64,000 nucleotides of DNA from Streptomyces sp. P3 (GTDB lineage Bacteria; Actinomycetota; Actinomycetes; Streptomycetales; Streptomycetaceae). The notes under the pieces were generated by a model. That model did not search any database. It was not told the origin of the DNA and saw nothing but the letters and a program-made list of their open reading frames with translations. The DNA is taken from the NCBI RefSeq assembly GCF_003032475.1, contig NZ_CP028369.1, forward strand, positions 3,162,001 through 3,226,000, in the 5' to 3' direction. Made by a program: the position numbers and the translations under genes. Of the stretch, positions 33,934-42,054 are shown in pieces; the first letter of the stretch is position 1, and each line of letters opens with the position of its first letter.

Positions 33934-35409
33934 CTAGATCGTCACCCCGTCCACCTGGAGGGTCTGGACCGCGCCCGCCGCGAACGGCACGCTGATCGAC
34001 TTGCCGCTCAGGTGCGTGTCCGAGTGGGACGCGTAGAGGTCGCCGGAGCCGCTGGTCACCGTGTTCCAGCGCGGGACCAGTCCGCCCGACCCGCCGCTCA
34101 CCGTGGTGAAACGGGAGAGGTCGAAGGTGAGCGTCTGGGGCGACGTCGACGTGTTCGCCGCGACGATCACCAGGCGCTTCGCTGTTTTGTCGATGGCCGC
34201 CGCCGCGTAGCTCACGCCCGTGTCGAGGATCGTCATGCCGGGCCGGATGTGACGGCTGAACTGGGCCATCACGTAGTACTTCGTGGTGACCGCGCCGGCC
34301 GCCAGCGTGTTCTGGTCGTAGCGGATCATCGCCCAGCCCGCCGACGGGTCCATGACCTGCCAGTAGACCCAGGCCGTCGGGTGCAGCCAGCGGAAGTCGT
34401 AGAGCAGGTTGCTCGCCATGGTGAGGCCGGTGCCGTCCTTGTCGCCGGTCTCGGAGTTCCACAGCGCCTTCCTGGCCGTCGTCACGACGTCCGTGTACAG
34501 CAGGTCGCGTCGGCCGCCGGAGCCCTGGTAGCCGTGGACGTTGACCCGGTTCACGTATCCCTTCGTCGTCGCGGAGAAGGAGTTCCAGGTGGTGCGGGCG
34601 AGGTCGTAACTCGTCTCGTCCGAGGCCGAGATCTTCGTCGCCGTCAGGCCCCGCGAGTCCAGCTCGCTGCGCATGTACGGCAGGACGGCCGCCTGGACGG
34701 TCGCGTCCATGTGGCAGCCCTCCTGCGTCCCGGTCGCCGTCCACCAGGACGAGGACGGCTCGTTGAAGGGGTCGACCGTCGCGAAGTTCACGCCCCAGTT
34801 GTTCTTCGCGCGCAGGGCCACCGCCGCGAGGTGGGAGGCGTGCTGGCGGTAGTTCCAGGACTGGAGGTTGTTGCCGCCGCCCGAGGCGCCGGACGGGTTG
34901 TGGTTCAGGCACATCCACCACATGGGGGAGTTGGCGAACAGCTCCGTCGTCGCGCCGCGCGACACGGCCTTCTGCAGCATCGCGCGCTGGTTGGCGTCGG
35001 CCGTCCAGTCCCAGGCCGAGGACGTCGGGTCCTCGTTGTTCCAGTCCTGCCAGTAGCCCTCGATCTGCTTGAACCCGGGGATGTTGGGGGACGCCACCAT
35101 CGACGCGCCGCCCACGGTGTTCCAGCTGCACGCGCCCAGGTTGTAGCGGGCGATGTTGAGGCCGAGGCCCGGCAGGGTGCTGCCGTTGTAGGAGACCGAC
35201 TTGGTCGTGAAGAAGATGTCGGCGAAGTCGTCCCGGGCGCCGAAGACGTTCGCCCACCAGGCCAGGGAGGTGCCCCAGCCCTCCCATGTGCCGTAGGTCG
35301 TCGCGGGGTTGACGGCGATCGTCGAGTCGGCGCGGGCGGTGCCCGTCGCGAGGGTGCTTCCGAGGAGCGCGCCGCCCGTGGCGGCCAGCAGGGTTCTGCG
35401 TCGGATCAT
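33934..35409 (-). CDS. Secreted GH30-type endo-beta-1,6-galactanase
   Basis: A glycoside hydrolase predicted to cleave beta-1,6-galactan side chains of plant arabinogalactans outside the cell. The 491-aa protein has a Tat-like signal (MIRRRTLLAATGGALLGS...ARA), a TIM-barrel catalytic domain with YGTWEGWGTSLAWWA, acid/base Glu in DPFNEPSSSWW and nucleophile Glu in LWNSETGDKDG, and a C-terminal beta-sandwich. It resembles the Streptomyces GH30 subfamily of endo-beta-1,6-galactanases; subfamily assignment is by recall of motifs. It is transcribed alone, divergent from the sortase gene. Confidence 0.9.
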   Translation of the reverse strand: MIRRRTLLAATGGALLGSTLATGTARADSTIAVNPATTYGTWEGWGTSLAWWANVFGARDDFADIFFTTKSVSYNGSTLPGLGLNIARYNLGACSWNTVGGASMVASPNIPGFKQIEGYWQDWNNEDPTSSAWDWTADANQRAMLQKAVSRGATTELFANSPMWWMCLNHNPSGASGGGNNLQSWNYRQHASHLAAVALRAKNNWGVNFATVDPFNEPSSSWWTATGTQEGCHMDATVQAAVLPYMRSELDSRGLTATKISASDETSYDLARTTWNSFSATTKGYVNRVNVHGYQGSGGRRDLLYTDVVTTARKALWNSETGDKDGTGLTMASNLLYDFRWLHPTAWVYWQVMDPSAGWAMIRYDQNTLAAGAVTTKYYVMAQFSRHIRPGMTILDTGVSYAAAAIDKTAKRLVIVAANTSTSPQTLTFDLSRFTTVSGGSGGLVPRWNTVTSGSGDLYASHSDTHLSGKSISVPFAAGAVQTLQVDGVTI

Positions 35410-35728
35410 GACTTCTCCGCTTCATGACAGCGATCGACCGCCGGTCGTCCCCGCCGGCGTCGTATCGGAATGCGGCAGTGCGGCATTGCGGTAGTGGGTG
35501 CTTCGGTGCGGCAGTACGTGCGTCGGTGCGTCGTTGCACGCATCGGCGCGTCAGTGCGTCACGAAGCATCGGTTGTGGTCCGTGCGGTTGTCGAGAGTTC
35601 TGACAGCCCTTTCTCAAACCTGTGGAGAAAGGGGCGGAACGGGTTCGAGGGGACGAACGGGCGAGGTGGGGACGGTCCGTGTATGTACGGGTCTGGAGAC
35701 CTTGTCCCCCTCCCCTTATCGTGCCCGC
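35410..35728. promoter_or_regulatory. Divergent promoter region: short repeats and a 9-bp inverted repeat
   Basis: The 319 bases between the galactanase and sortase starts hold no gene. From about 35470 to 35570 there are degenerate GTGCGGCA/GTGCGTCG direct repeats. CCCTTTCTC (35607-35615) and GAGAAAGGG (35625-35633) are perfect arms around a 9-nt spacer, a plausible operator for either gene. Confidence 0.5.
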
Positions 35729-36595
35729 GTGCGGACTTCCCCCGGGCAGTGGACTCCCCTCGGCCGGCGTGTCTCTCTCGGCCGGCGCGTCCCCGTCGTT
35801 CGGCACGGCACCCGGCGGCGGCGCGGCCGGTGCCGTCGGGCGCTGTGGACCGGCGCCGAACTCCTCGTCACCGCCGGGGTGCTGGTGCTCCTCCTCGTGG
35901 TCCACCAGCTGTGGTGGACCAACCGGGAGGCGAAGGACGGCGCCGAGCGCAGGGTGCAGGCCCTGGAGCGGGAGTGGGGGAGCGGTGGCGCGGACGGTTC
36001 GCAAGGCGCCGGCGGTGACGGCGGCCCGGGCGCCGGCACCGCCGCCGGTGACCCGTCCGCCGGCGACGGGGGTGCCGCCGGCCCCGACGGCCGTACCGGC
36101 TCGCCGGCGGCGGACGACGCCGCGAGCGGCGTCCCGCGCTCCTCCCAGGCGTACGCCGTGCTGCGCATCCCCCGGCTCGGCCTCCGGGTGCCGGTCGCCG
36201 AGGGCACCAGCAAGCAGAAGGTCCTCAACAAGGGGTACGCGGGTCACTACAGCGGCAGTCAACAGCCGGGGCAGCAGGGCAACTTCGCGGTAGCCGGGCA
36301 TCGCAACACGCACGGTGAGCCCTTCCGTTACCTCAACCGTCTGGGGAGGGGCGACAGGGTGGAGGTGGAGACCCGGGACGCCACCTACACCTACCTCGTC
36401 GACAAGATCCTGCCGCAGACCTCACCCCGGGACACGGGCGTCATCGGGCCCGTGCCCCGCTCCGTCACCGAGCCCGGCCGCGGCTACGGCGTCCCCGGCC
36501 GCTACCTCACCCTCACCACCTGCACGCCGGAGTACACCTCCCGGTACCGGCTGGTCGTCTGGGGCGTCCTGGTCGCCGAGCGGCCGCGCGGATAG
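35729..36595 (+). CDS. Class E sortase
   Basis: Membrane-anchored transpeptidase that cleaves LAxTG-type signals and links the protein to the peptidoglycan cross-bridge. From GTG 35729 it has 288 aa: a basic N-terminus, one membrane helix (about 41-60), a Gly/Asp-rich linker (84-135) and the sortase barrel with H191 (AGHRNTHG), C265 (TLTTC) and R272/R274 (SRYR). The start is uncertain because no clear ribosome site is visible and the frame is open upstream. Substrates in this window with LAxTG signals lie at 18569-20074 and 44453-45310. Confidence 0.92.
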   Translation: MRTSPGQWTPLGRRVSLGRRVPVVRHGTRRRRGRCRRALWTGAELLVTAGVLVLLLVVHQLWWTNREAKDGAERRVQALEREWGSGGADGSQGAGGDGGPGAGTAAGDPSAGDGGAAGPDGRTGSPAADDAASGVPRSSQAYAVLRIPRLGLRVPVAEGTSKQKVLNKGYAGHYSGSQQPGQQGNFAVAGHRNTHGEPFRYLNRLGRGDRVEVETRDATYTYLVDKILPQTSPRDTGVIGPVPRSVTEPGRGYGVPGRYLTLTTCTPEYTSRYRLVVWGVLVAERPRG

Positions 36596-37405
36596 GGGGC
36601 CGGGAGCGCGGCGGTCCCCGTGCCCGCCGCGCTCCCGGCCGGCCCCGCAGATGACGAAGGTGACGCTGATCAACAGCGCCCACGAGACCCACTTGGAGAG
36701 GGAGACGGGCTCCCAGCCGTCGAGCTGGTACGGGTAGGTCCAGGCGCCGAGGTAGGTGGCGATGTTCTCGGCCAGCCAGAGGAAGAAGCCGATCAGCGTG
36801 AAGGCGAGCGCCAGCGGCATCCGGTGCCGCATCCGGCCGACGGTGAAGTGCGCCCACGTCCCCGCCGTGGCGGCCAGCAGCAGTGCGCCGAGCGGCAGCC
36901 GCAGGTCCGGCAGCCAGTGATGGCTGAGGAAGTTCACGTACAGGCCGACGGCGAGCACGGCGGTGGAACGGGCCCGGTAGCCGGTCAGGGACAGGTCGAG
37001 CAGCCGCCGGGACCGGCAGACGTAGCTGCCGACGGCCGCGTACATGAAACCGCCGTACAACGGCACGCCGGCGATCTTGGTGAGGCCGGGCTCCGGGTAG
37101 CTCCACGAACCCACCCGCACCTTGACCAGTTCGAAGGCGAGCCCCAGGACGTGGCAGACGGCCACCACCGCGACCTCCCGGCGGGACTCCCAGCCGAGGA
37201 GCCACGCGACCGCGGTGAGCAGCACGCCGTAGGCGAGGAGGAGGTCGTAGCGGGCCACCGGGAGGGCCGGGAGCAGCCTGGAGACGGCCATGCCGCCGAG
37301 CAGCGCGACCGCGAAGGCGCAACAGCGCGCCTGTACCCAGCCGAAGCGCGCCAGCTGACCGGCGAACGTCCTGACCCCGCGGGCCACTCTCTCGTGCATG
37401 CGCAT
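36422..37405 (-). CDS. DUF817 family membrane protein
   Basis: A 327-aa protein with about eight hydrophobic segments, the DUF817 blocks FELVKVRVGSWSYPEPG and VGLYVNFLSHHWLPDLR, and ENIATYLGAWTYPYQLDGW...KWVSWALLISVTFVICG. Function unknown. The family ends near VICG. The last roughly 70 codons here (to 36422) are low-complexity and overlap the 3' end of the opposing sortase gene by 174 bp. The ATG at 37405 (MRMHERVARGVR) is the likely start, in the short gap after the GntR gene. Confidence 0.85.
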   Translation of the reverse strand: MRMHERVARGVRTFAGQLARFGWVQARCCAFAVALLGGMAVSRLLPALPVARYDLLLAYGVLLTAVAWLLGWESRREVAVVAVCHVLGLAFELVKVRVGSWSYPEPGLTKIAGVPLYGGFMYAAVGSYVCRSRRLLDLSLTGYRARSTAVLAVGLYVNFLSHHWLPDLRLPLGALLLAATAGTWAHFTVGRMRHRMPLALAFTLIGFFLWLAENIATYLGAWTYPYQLDGWEPVSLSKWVSWALLISVTFVICGAGRERGGHGDRRAPGPLSARPLGDQDAPDDQPVPGGVLRRAGGEGEVAAGDAVAAAGLGDGAGHGPDDARVPG

Positions 37406-37472
37406 GGTCGTGTAGAGCGGTCCGGCGGGGCGGACGGTTGCGGACCGCGCCGCGGTGCTCCCGCCCGCGGCG

Positions 37473-37856
37473 CTACGCCCCCTCCTCCATGGCCTCGCGG
37501 ACGGCGGCCAGGACGGCGTCGGCGTCGGCGCCCAGGGCGCGGGCGGACGCCGTGAAGTCACGCGCCAGCGTGGCCAGTTGCCCGGGGTCGGGACGGGCCG
37601 GGCGGGCACGGGGAGCCGCCACCCTGGAGCCGGCGCCGCGCCGGGTGCGGATCAGCTCGGCGGCCTCCAGTTCGCGGTAGGCGCGGGCCACGGTCCCCGG
37701 CGCCAGACCCAGGTCGGCGGCGAGCTGGCGCACGGTCGGCAGTCGCTCGCCCTCCGTCAGCCGGCCGGTGACGATCAGCGCGGCGAGCTGGGACCGGATC
37801 TGGTCGTACGGGGGCACCTGGCTGGTGGTGTCGACGCGTACCGCGGGCTCACTCAT
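37473..37856 (-). CDS. GntR-family regulator, YtrA type
   Basis: A short 127-aa regulator: winged helix (PPYDQIRSQLAALIVTGRLTEGERLPTVRQLAADLGLAPGTVARAYRELEAAELIRTRRGAG) and a brief C-terminal helix without a large effector domain, typical of the YtrA subfamily. Its start overlaps the stop of the upstream membrane-protein gene by 8 nt, so both share a transcript. Two inverted repeats at 38628-38651 and 38668-38691, ahead of that transcript, are its probable autoregulatory operators. Confidence 0.93.
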   Translation of the reverse strand: MSEPAVRVDTTSQVPPYDQIRSQLAALIVTGRLTEGERLPTVRQLAADLGLAPGTVARAYRELEAAELIRTRRGAGSRVAAPRARPARPDPGQLATLARDFTASARALGADADAVLAAVREAMEEGA

Positions 37857-38607
37857 CGCCCACGGCCCGCGGTGCGACGACGGTGAACAGGCACCAGCCC
37901 AGGCTGAACAGGGCGAGCAGCCCCAGGGGGTAGATCACCAGCGCGGTGACGTTGCCCAGCATGCCGGCGCAGGTGGTGTAGGACAGCACCCGGCCGATCA
38001 TGCCGAGGACGATGAGCAGCTGGCTGGAGACCAGCAGCCCCCAGGCCCCGGTGATCGCCCAGCTGCGGTCGTGGCGTCGCAGGTTGTCGCCGGGGCGGTG
38101 CGCGATGCGGCGCAGCGCCCAGACGCAGGCGGCGGTGCCGAGGGCGAGGGCGGCGAGGGCCGGGGCGGCGTAGTGGAGACCGGGCCAGGGGCCCAGGATC
38201 CGGGGTCTGCCGGTGGCGCAGATGACGGTGAGGGTGCGGCCGGCCCGGCCGTCGTCGCCGTGGGAGGCCATGAGGGTCCCGATCGTCAGCAGGACGGCGA
38301 TGCAGGCCGCCTCGAAGGCCAGCAGCGGCGTCATCCGGGGCGGGACGTGGTCCCGGACCCTGCGCGGGGCGAGGGCGGCGGTGCGGACCGCTTCCAGGGG
38401 AGCGGGGGTGAGGGAGTCGCCGAGCAGGACCCCGCCGACGGCACACAGCCCGAACGCGGTGACCGCGCTGAGGAAGCGCATGGCGAGGTCGTCGCTGTCC
38501 CAGGCGGCCAGCGGCTGCGCGACGACGACGCCGAGGGCCAGGCCGGCCCAGCGGGCGCAGAGGTCGGCGCGCGCCAGCAGCCGCTCGGGCGGGACGGTGT
38601 CGAGCAT
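37849..38607 (-). CDS. Multi-pass membrane protein co-transcribed with GntR
   Basis: A 252-aa protein with about six hydrophobic segments (AGLALGVVVAQPLAAW, FLSAVTAFGLCAVGGVLLG, AACIAVLLTIGTLMA, ALAALALGTAACVWAL, GLLVSSQLLIVLGMIG, YPLGLLALFSLGWCLFTVV). No ATPase or known motif is seen. YtrA-type regulators often control membrane or ABC-type proteins, and this gene precedes and overlaps the regulator. I do not recognise the family. Confidence 0.75.
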   Translation of the reverse strand: MLDTVPPERLLARADLCARWAGLALGVVVAQPLAAWDSDDLAMRFLSAVTAFGLCAVGGVLLGDSLTPAPLEAVRTAALAPRRVRDHVPPRMTPLLAFEAACIAVLLTIGTLMASHGDDGRAGRTLTVICATGRPRILGPWPGLHYAAPALAALALGTAACVWALRRIAHRPGDNLRRHDRSWAITGAWGLLVSSQLLIVLGMIGRVLSYTTCAGMLGNVTALVIYPLGLLALFSLGWCLFTVVAPRAVGDE

Positions 38608-38627
38608 GGCGGACCCCCCGGTCGGTA

Positions 38628-38651
38628 CTTGTATCAAGTGGTGAGTACAAG
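38628..38651. promoter_or_regulatory. Candidate GntR operator 1
   Basis: CTTGTATCA and GAGTACAAG flank AGTGGT, starting 21 nt upstream of the membrane-protein start. The outer CTTGTA/TACAAG arms are perfect. Confidence 0.6.
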
Positions 38652-38667
38652 ATGCCGTGAGCCGAAT

Positions 38668-38691
38668 CTTGTGTCAAACAGCTGATACAAG
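38668..38691. promoter_or_regulatory. Candidate GntR operator 2
   Basis: CTTGTGTCA and TGATACAAG flank AACAGC, with eight of nine arm positions paired. It has the same length and layout as operator 1 and starts 40 nt from it, about four DNA turns, so both would lie on the same face. Confidence 0.62.
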
Positions 38692-38942
38692 TTGCCTCGC
38701 CGGCGGGTTCGGCGGGTTCGGTGCGTCCCGCGGGATCGGCAGGCTCGGCGCGTACGGCCGGAGGCGCGGCAGTTGCGGCATTTCCGCGGTGCTGAGACTC
38801 CGGCTCCGGCTCCGGCTCCGGTTCCGGTTCCGGCTGTGGCGGTGGCTCCCGTTCCCGCTACCGCTCCCGTTTCCGCTCCGGCTGTGCCCGCGGAACCATC
38901 GCCACCTTCCGGACGTCCTCTTGGGGGCAGGGAAGGAGAGGC

Positions 38943-39260
38943 ATGCCGCGCAACCGGTTCGACGCGCGTCGCGCCGTCATGCCCTTCCTGCTCCTCCTCG
39001 TCCTCGACGTGCTGCTCCTCGACTCCGGCAGTCTCACGGCCGCCGTCGCCCTCGCGGCGACCGCCGCCGCCTCCTCCGCGCTCACCGTCTGCACCGTCGT
39101 CGCCGCGCGCAGCGCACCCCGCGTGCCGCCCACCCGGGTGCGCACGGCGATCAGGGACCGCGCCCGGCGCACGGCGTTCCTGCCCCAACGCGATCCGGAC
39201 GCGTCGGGCCGGCCCCGCCCCCGAGCACCCGGTCACGTCCTCCCGGCGACCGCCGCGTAG
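38943..39260 (+). CDS. Small two-helix membrane protein (DUF6412-like)
   Basis: A 105-aa protein starting ATG 38943 after GGAAGGAGAGGC. It has two hydrophobic stretches (AVMPFLLLLVLDVLLLDSG and TAAVALAATAAASSALTVCTVVAARSA), then a basic, Pro/Arg-rich tail. It precedes the YidC-type gene by 101 nt on the same strand, an arrangement common for DUF6412 proteins in Streptomyces. It may help membrane-protein insertion or copper/iron-related transport; the role is not known. Confidence 0.8.
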   Translation: MPRNRFDARRAVMPFLLLLVLDVLLLDSGSLTAAVALAATAAASSALTVCTVVAARSAPRVPPTRVRTAIRDRARRTAFLPQRDPDASGRPRPRAPGHVLPATAA

Positions 39261-39361
39261 GGCACGCACGTACGACGTCGTCCTCGTGACCCCGCGCGGG
39301 TCGTCATGCCGTCAACCCCGTTGTCCCCGGCACGACGAGACCCCCGGAGGGCTCCTCACCC

Positions 39362-40060
39362 ATGTCCGTTTTCGCCAGCCTGGTCGAGCACCTCGCCGAC
39401 CTGCTCCAGCCCCTGGTCGGGGCCGCCGCCGCGGCCGCCGCGATCGTCCTGTTCACCGCCCTCGTACGGCTCCTCGTCCATCCGCTGTCCCGCGCGGCCG
39501 CTCGCGGGCAGAAGGCCCGCACCGCCCTGCAGCCGAGGATCGCCGAACTGCGCAGCAAGTACGCGAAGGACCCCGAACGCCTCCGGAAGGCCGTGCTGGA
39601 ACTGCACACCGCGGAAAAGGTGTCGCCGCTCTCCGGCTGCCTGCCCAGCCTGCTCCAGGCGCCCGCGTTCTTCGTGCTCTACCACCTCTTCTCCAGCACC
39701 TCGATCGGCGGTGAGAGCAACGGGCTGCTCGGCCACCGGCTGTTCGCCGCGCCGCTCGGCGGCCACTGGGCGGACGCGCTCGCGGGGGGCGGCCCGGTCG
39801 GCGGGGCCGGGCTGGTCTACCTCGCGCTGTTCACCGTCGTGGCCGTGATCGCCACCTTCAACTACCTGCGCGCCAAGCGGATGCCACTGCCCGTGACCGG
39901 TGGCCAGGACGTGCCCGGGGCCGGCGCCCTCACGAAGGTCATGCCGTTCATGTCGTTCTTCACCCTGGTCACCGTGGCCGTCGTCCCGCTGGCCGCCGCG
40001 CTGTACGTGATCACGTCAGCGGCGTGGAGCGCGGTCGAACGGGCCGTCCTGTACCGATGA
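39362..40060 (+). CDS. YidC/Oxa1-family membrane protein insertase (short paralogue)
   Basis: A 232-aa insertase that helps proteins enter the cytoplasmic membrane. The core is present: ALVRLLVHPLSRAAARGQKA with the conserved Arg near the first core helix, an amphipathic hairpin (IAELRSKYAKDPERLRKAVLELHTAEKVSPLSGCLPSLLQAPAFFVLYHLF), and later helices TKVMPFMSFFTLVTVAVVPLAAALYVITSAAW. It lacks the long N-terminal and C-terminal extensions of the housekeeping YidC and is therefore likely a second copy. It is downstream of the DUF6412-like gene. Confidence 0.93.
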   Translation: MSVFASLVEHLADLLQPLVGAAAAAAAIVLFTALVRLLVHPLSRAAARGQKARTALQPRIAELRSKYAKDPERLRKAVLELHTAEKVSPLSGCLPSLLQAPAFFVLYHLFSSTSIGGESNGLLGHRLFAAPLGGHWADALAGGGPVGGAGLVYLALFTVVAVIATFNYLRAKRMPLPVTGGQDVPGAGALTKVMPFMSFFTLVTVAVVPLAAALYVITSAAWSAVERAVLYR

Positions 40061-40210
40061 CCGTCCGCGCGTCCGTCCCCGCGTCCGTCCGGTGACGGTC
40101 CAGTACGTGAACCGGGTATTGCGGAGCGGACGCCGAGCTTGGACGATCGGCCAGTCCTCCGATGGCTGCACCCGTCGGAGGACGACCCGCGATCCAGGGA
40201 GACGGTCATC

Positions 40211-41074
40211 ATGAAGTTGCTGCGAGTCGGTGCGAAGGGAACGGAGCGTCCCGCGCTGCTCGACTCCGAGGGGGTCCTGCGGGACCTCTCCGGGGTGGTC
40301 CAGGACATCGACGGGGCGCTGCTCGCCGACGACGCGGCGCTCGGCCGGGTCCGGGCCGCCGCCGAGTCCGGGGCGCTGCCGGCGCTGGACGCCGCCGGGC
40401 TGCGGATCGGGCCGCCGCTGGCCCGGATCGGCAAGATCGTGTGCATCGGGCTGAACTACCACGACCACGACCACGCCCGGGAGACCGGGGCCGAGCCGCC
40501 CGCCGAGCCCGTGATCTTCTTCAAGGCGGCGGACACGGTCGTCGGGCCGCACGACACCGTGCTGATCCCGCGCGGGTCCGTCAAGACCGACTGGGAGGTG
40601 GAGCTGGCCGTCGTCGTCGGGCGCACGGCCCGCTACCTGGAGTCGGCCGAGGAGGGGCTCGCGCACGTCGCCGGGTACGCGGTGGCGCACGACGTGTCCG
40701 AGCGGGAGTTCCAGATCGAGCGCGGCGGGACCTGGGACAAGGGCAAGAACTGCGAGACGTTCAACCCGCTCGGGCCGTGGCTGGTGACGGCGGACGAGAT
40801 CGCCGACCCGCAGGACCTCTCCCTGCGGCTCTGGGTCAACGGTGAGCTCAAGCAGGACGGCACGACGGCTGAGCAGATCTTCGCGGTCGGGGAGGTCGTG
40901 CGGTACGTCAGCCAGTTCATGACGCTGTACCCCGGGGACGTCGTCAACACGGGGACGCCGGCCGGGGTGGCCCTCGGGGCGCCCGACCCGAAGCCGTTCC
41001 TGCGAGGCGGGGACGTGGTGGAACTTGAGATCTCGCGGCTGGGGCGGCAGCGGCAGGTGTGCGCCGACGCGTAG
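40211..41074 (+). CDS. Fumarylacetoacetate hydrolase-family enzyme
   Basis: A C-C bond hydrolase or decarboxylase/isomerase of the FAH superfamily, 287 aa. The metal and catalytic features are VCIGLNYHDHDHA, PVIFFKAADTVVGPHD, the Glu-x-Glu pair in DWEVELAVVVG, the conserved KGKNCETFNPLGPWLV and YPGDVVNTGTPAGV. It is most like 2-hydroxyhepta-2,4-diene-1,7-dioate isomerase or acylpyruvase-type members; the exact substrate is open. The ATG at 40211 begins MKLLRVG, as in relatives. It is followed by a repeat-rich spacer. Confidence 0.93.
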   Translation: MKLLRVGAKGTERPALLDSEGVLRDLSGVVQDIDGALLADDAALGRVRAAAESGALPALDAAGLRIGPPLARIGKIVCIGLNYHDHDHARETGAEPPAEPVIFFKAADTVVGPHDTVLIPRGSVKTDWEVELAVVVGRTARYLESAEEGLAHVAGYAVAHDVSEREFQIERGGTWDKGKNCETFNPLGPWLVTADEIADPQDLSLRLWVNGELKQDGTTAEQIFAVGEVVRYVSQFMTLYPGDVVNTGTPAGVALGAPDPKPFLRGGDVVELEISRLGRQRQVCADA

Positions 41075-41547
41075 CGCTCCGCTGGGTTGGCGGGGGGACT
41101 GCGGGGGCGGGGCGGGGGTGCGGCTGTTCGTCGGGTGCGGGTGGGAGGTGGCTGATCGCGCAGTTCCCCGCGCCCCTGGGGGGCTGGGCTGTGTGTTCGG
41201 GAGTGCCAGCGCCCCTGGGGGGCTGGGCTGTGTGTTCGGGGGTGCCAGCGTCCCTGGGGGGTGGGCCGGGCTGTGTGTTCGGGGGTGCCAGCGTCCCTGG
41301 GGGGTGGGCCGGGCTGTGTGTTCGGGGGTGCCAGCGTCCCTGGGGGGTGGGCCGGGCTGTGCGTTCGGGAGTGCCCGTGGCTGGAGGGGGTGTGCCGGCC
41401 GTGCGTCGGGTGGCCGGGCCCCTTAGGGGTGGCCGTCGTGTGTTCGGGAGCGCCCGCTGCTCAGGGGGTGGGCCGGCCGTGGGACCGGCTCCGCGCCCCT
41501 GAGGGGGTGGCCTGCGCCCCGGGCGCTCCCGGCGTCCGAGTGGGCCG
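41075..41547. repeat. Repeat-rich spacer containing a Streptomyces intergenic element
   Basis: No gene in 473 bases. It begins with CGCAGTTCCCCGCGCCCCT (from 41158), a sequence recurring between Streptomyces genes, and continues as the tandem array at 41170-41376. Further CCCCTNAGGGG-like half-units follow to about 41515. It separates the convergent FAH-family and UPF0303 genes. Confidence 0.7.
41170..41376. repeat. Tandem array of five 39/43-bp units
   Basis: Units at 41170, 41209, 41248, 41291 and 41334. The first two are 39 bp (GCGCCCCTGGGGGGC...), the next three 43 bp with an inserted GGCC-type segment; units 3 and 4 are identical. The shared ends are CTGTGTGTTCGGGNGTGCCA. Open frames across it are translations of the repeat. 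Confidence 0.9.
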
Positions 41548-42054
41548 TTAGAGGTACTTCTCCAGGAACTGTTCCAGGGCCGCCACCACGAAGCGGTGAT
41601 CCTCGAGTTGGGGGAGGCCCGAGACCGTCACCGCGCCGACGATGCCCACGCCCTCGACGTTGATCGGGAAGGAGCCGCCGTGGGCCGCGTAGGCGTCCGG
41701 GTCGAGGCGGGAGGCATCCTCGAAGGTCGTCCCCTTGGCGCGGAAACGGGTGCCGACCAGGTACGAAGATGCGCCGAAGCGTTCCACCACCCGGCGCTTG
41801 CGGGCGATCCAGGCGTCGTTGTCGGGGGTCGAGCCGGGCAGGGCGGCGTGGAAGAGCTGCTGGCCCGAGCGGTGGATGTCGACGGCCACCGGTGCCTGGC
41901 GCTCACGGGCCAGCTCCACCAGCAGTGTGCCGAGCGCCCAGGCGTCGTCGTGGGTGAACTGGCGGAAGACCAGCCGGCGTTCCTGGGTCTGCAGTTCCTC
42001 CAGGGTCGGGGTGATCTCCGGAGTGAACTTCGGGGTGATCTCGTGGGTGCCCAT
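41548..42054 (-). CDS. UPF0303/heme-degrading-domain protein (GlcG/HbpS-like)
   Basis: A 168-aa protein of the HbpS/GlcG-like fold annotated as heme-degrading or UPF0303: FTHDDAWALGTLLVELARERQAPVAVDIHRSGQQLFHAALPG, then ASSYLVGTRFRAKG and HGGSFPINVEGVGIVGAVTVSGLPQLEDH. Its start overlaps the stop of the oxidoreductase gene (TAATG), so the pair is coupled and may act in one sugar-derivative pathway. The actual ligand is not known. Confidence 0.9.
   Translation of the reverse strand: MGTHEITPKFTPEITPTLEELQTQERRLVFRQFTHDDAWALGTLLVELARERQAPVAVDIHRSGQQLFHAALPGSTPDNDAWIARKRRVVERFGASSYLVGTRFRAKGTTFEDASRLDPDAYAAHGGSFPINVEGVGIVGAVTVSGLPQLEDHRFVVAALEQFLEKYL

Noticed and set aside
33194..36313. 1039-codon minus-strand open frame
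   Set aside because: It crosses the SEC-C, galactanase and sortase genes in a non-coding frame and is rich in Arg/Pro/His with no motif.
41170..41376. Possible CRISPR array
   Set aside because: The units are contiguous without unique spacers and derive from a known intergenic element; no cas genes are present.
41059..41551. Open frames coding repeated GWAVCSGVPA-type sequence
   Set aside because: They translate the 39/43-bp tandem array; no ribosome site or codon signal supports a protein.
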